A program made the position numbers and the translations under genes. From assembly GCA_902489955.1 (NCBI GenBank), contig CABUBY010000101.1, positions 1 to 5,947 of the forward strand: a DNA stretch of 5,947 bases. Direction: 5' to 3'. Below are positions 4,912 to 5,947 of this stretch, piece after piece. This DNA comes from an uncultured Collinsella sp. GTDB lineage: Bacteria > Actinomycetota > Coriobacteriia > Coriobacteriales > Coriobacteriaceae. The notes below the pieces were generated by a model. The model saw only the letters and a program-made list of their open reading frames with translations, was not told where the DNA came from and did no database searches. Each line of letters starts with the position of its first letter. Positions within the stretch are counted from its first letter, which is position 1.

Positions 4912-5850
4912 ATGGCATCTCAAGTTGAGCTCACCCCATGCGGGGCCATGTTTGACATCTTTAAACGCGCGGCGCATCTGAGCCATATCGAGCTGTGCGG
5001 CTTGGTGCTTTCGTCCCGTCCGCTCGCCGACGGCCGCAGACCGCAGAGCCGAGCCGCCGATCGCTCTTGGGTTTCCCGCTTTATCGTTCGCGCGCCGGTC
5101 GGCACGCTTCAGCAGCGCTACTTTGCCGAATACGGTACCTCGGCTGCGCGTATTATGTCGCAACTGGCCCTGCGCCAGCGAAATCCCATGGACTCCACGG
5201 CTGTGATCAATATGGTGTGCGGTCCTGCAGGTGAACCGATGGTACGCGCGCTCGAAGAGTGCCACCAGGACACGAATCTCTATCGCAACGCGCTCGATCG
5301 CCTGTCCCAGGCGGCGGAACTCATGCCCGCCGAGCGCGCCGAGGCCGTGCTGGTGCTGTTTGTCGCCGTCGGTTGTTCGGCGGATGTGCGGTCCTCGGTG
5401 AACTATGCCATCGACTACGCGCACGCGACCTGTGGCGGAGGCACCTCCACGCCGCGTTCGCTTGGCATGTCGATGACCGCAGGCGAGCGCGAACCCGCCC
5501 CGGCGCATCCCTTGGGCTTGCTGCGCGTGCAAGACGGTTTTGTCGTGAGCGCCCCGCGCTGGATTCAGCCGAGTGAGCGGGGTGTTGAGATTGGCGCGCT
5601 GGCCACTGGTGAGGGTGATATTACCGACGTCGGCGACGATGTCTCGGCCCGCCATGCCCATATCTGGTGCGATGCTCAAAATATCTGGCACGTCGAGGAC
5701 TTGTCGTCCACCAACGGAACCGTGGTGGTAAACGGGGCCACGCGCGTCTGCATTCAGGTCGAGCCCGGCCGTTCCGCCCAACTCAATCCCGGCGACGAGC
5801 TCAAGCTCGGCGAATCCACCACCTACGCCATCCTCTTCGGTGCTCTCTAG
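4912..5850 (+). CDS. FHA-domain protein, partner of the adjacent kinase
   Basis: A 312-residue soluble protein. The C-terminal part (about 205-310) is an FHA domain, the fold that binds phosphothreonine peptides. Visible signature: VEIGAL (225-230), DITDVGDDVSARHAHIW (236-252) with Ser245 and His248, DLSSTNGTVVVNG (263-275) with Asn268, and LNPGDELKLG (291-300). The Arg normally found right after the Gly in the first strand (IGR) is Ala here, an unusual feature for peptide binding. Residues 1-200 are not recognised: mostly helical, with RVA-like basic patches, several Cys (10, 29, 103, 117, 155, 174) and a short low-complexity Gly/Thr/Ser stretch at 174-184 linking to the FHA part. There is no signal peptide or membrane helix, so it should be cytoplasmic. 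Position directly after the kinase implies that it reads the kinase's autophosphorylation or a substrate; this is inference. Confidence 0.92.
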   Translation: MASQVELTPCGAMFDIFKRAAHLSHIELCGLVLSSRPLADGRRPQSRAADRSWVSRFIVRAPVGTLQQRYFAEYGTSAARIMSQLALRQRNPMDSTAVINMVCGPAGEPMVRALEECHQDTNLYRNALDRLSQAAELMPAERAEAVLVLFVAVGCSADVRSSVNYAIDYAHATCGGGTSTPRSLGMSMTAGEREPAPAHPLGLLRVQDGFVVSAPRWIQPSERGVEIGALATGEGDITDVGDDVSARHAHIWCDAQNIWHVEDLSSTNGTVVVNGATRVCIQVEPGRSAQLNPGDELKLGESTTYAILFGAL

Positions 5851-5860
5851 CCGGCAGATA

Positions 5861-5870
5861 GGGACGTTCC
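5861..5870. repeat. GGGACGTTCC near-palindrome after the FHA gene
   Basis: GGGACGTTCC is self-complementary apart from one G-T pair and is followed by TTTT (5871-5874). It begins ten bases after the FHA stop. It could be the first part of an interspersed repeat that includes the long hairpin at 5908-5939, or a very short terminator-like element. Similarity to repeats elsewhere in the genome cannot be tested here. Confidence 0.25.
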
Positions 5871-5907
5871 TTTTAATATGAGCAGGACATTGTCAAGAGG
5901 CAAAATC

Positions 5908-5939
5908 GGGCCTGGCCCCAACGATATGGGGTCAGGCCC
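5908..5939 (+). terminator. Long hairpin after the operon: terminator or palindromic repeat
   Basis: GGGCCTGGCCCCA (5908-5920), loop ACGATA, TGGGGTCAGGCCC (5927-5939): a 13-bp stem with one G-T pair. It lies 57 bases past the FHA stop, so it probably ends or protects the operon transcript. The bases after it (TCTCCCTA) form a poor T-run, so it may work as an mRNA-stabilising or REP-like element rather than a classic intrinsic terminator. The window ends 8 bases later. Confidence 0.55.
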
Positions 5940-5947
5940 TCTCCCTA

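Noticed and set aside
4552..5781. Long minus-strand open frame (409 codons) opposite the kinase end and the FHA gene
   Set aside because: The sense strand encodes recognisable membrane helices and an FHA domain. The antisense product is His/Arg/Gly-rich, as expected for a shadow of GC-rich coding DNA.
1..5947. CRISPR array, tRNA, rRNA, insertion sequence or phage genes
   Set aside because: I saw no spaced direct repeats of CRISPR type, no tRNA-like fold, no transposase or integrase motifs, and no SRP RNA signature in the window.

Overview
The window looks like chromosomal DNA from a high-GC member of the Actinobacteria. The class Coriobacteriia (Collinsella-like) is the best guess. This rests on codon style, the dnaX / ybaB / recR block, and a bacterial Ser/Thr kinase plus FHA protein in the same stretch. 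The genus is an inference from general appearance; no rRNA or other decisive marker is present.

Left part (1-1916), housekeeping DNA maintenance: the window opens with the last ~49 codons of what is probably dnaX (clamp-loader gamma/tau). Next, on the opposite strand, comes an unrecognised small membrane protein (173-646) that reads as more AT-rich than its surroundings. A 339-base gap follows (647-985), carrying a perfect 20-bp palindrome with a third half-site, and a likely promoter and structured leader for ybaB. ybaB (nucleoid-associated protein) and recR (recombination mediator) follow 13 bases apart. In many bacteria dnaX, ybaB and recR are consecutive; here a convergent gene splits the first from the other two.

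Middle (1917-2161), regulatory gap: a 9-bp hairpin after recR, a cluster of overlapping inverted repeats, two copies of GTTGYGCAAC, a likely extended -10 promoter, and a compact intrinsic-terminator hairpin that ends immediately before the ribosome binding site of the next gene. That position suggests attenuation.

Right part (2162-5850), a tightly packed three-gene signalling operon: (1) a secreted or membrane-anchored protein with a long Ser/Gly-rich linker and an aromatic, cysteine-containing C-terminal domain; (2) a Ser/Thr protein kinase whose ATG overlaps the previous stop codon and which ends in about four membrane helices; (3) a protein with a C-terminal FHA domain, starting 3 bases after the kinase stop. 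The natural reading is an outside sensor or structural protein, a membrane kinase, and a cytoplasmic phosphothreonine reader. The signal and targets cannot be read from the sequence. The window closes with a long near-perfect hairpin (5908-5939), either a terminator or an interspersed palindromic repeat.
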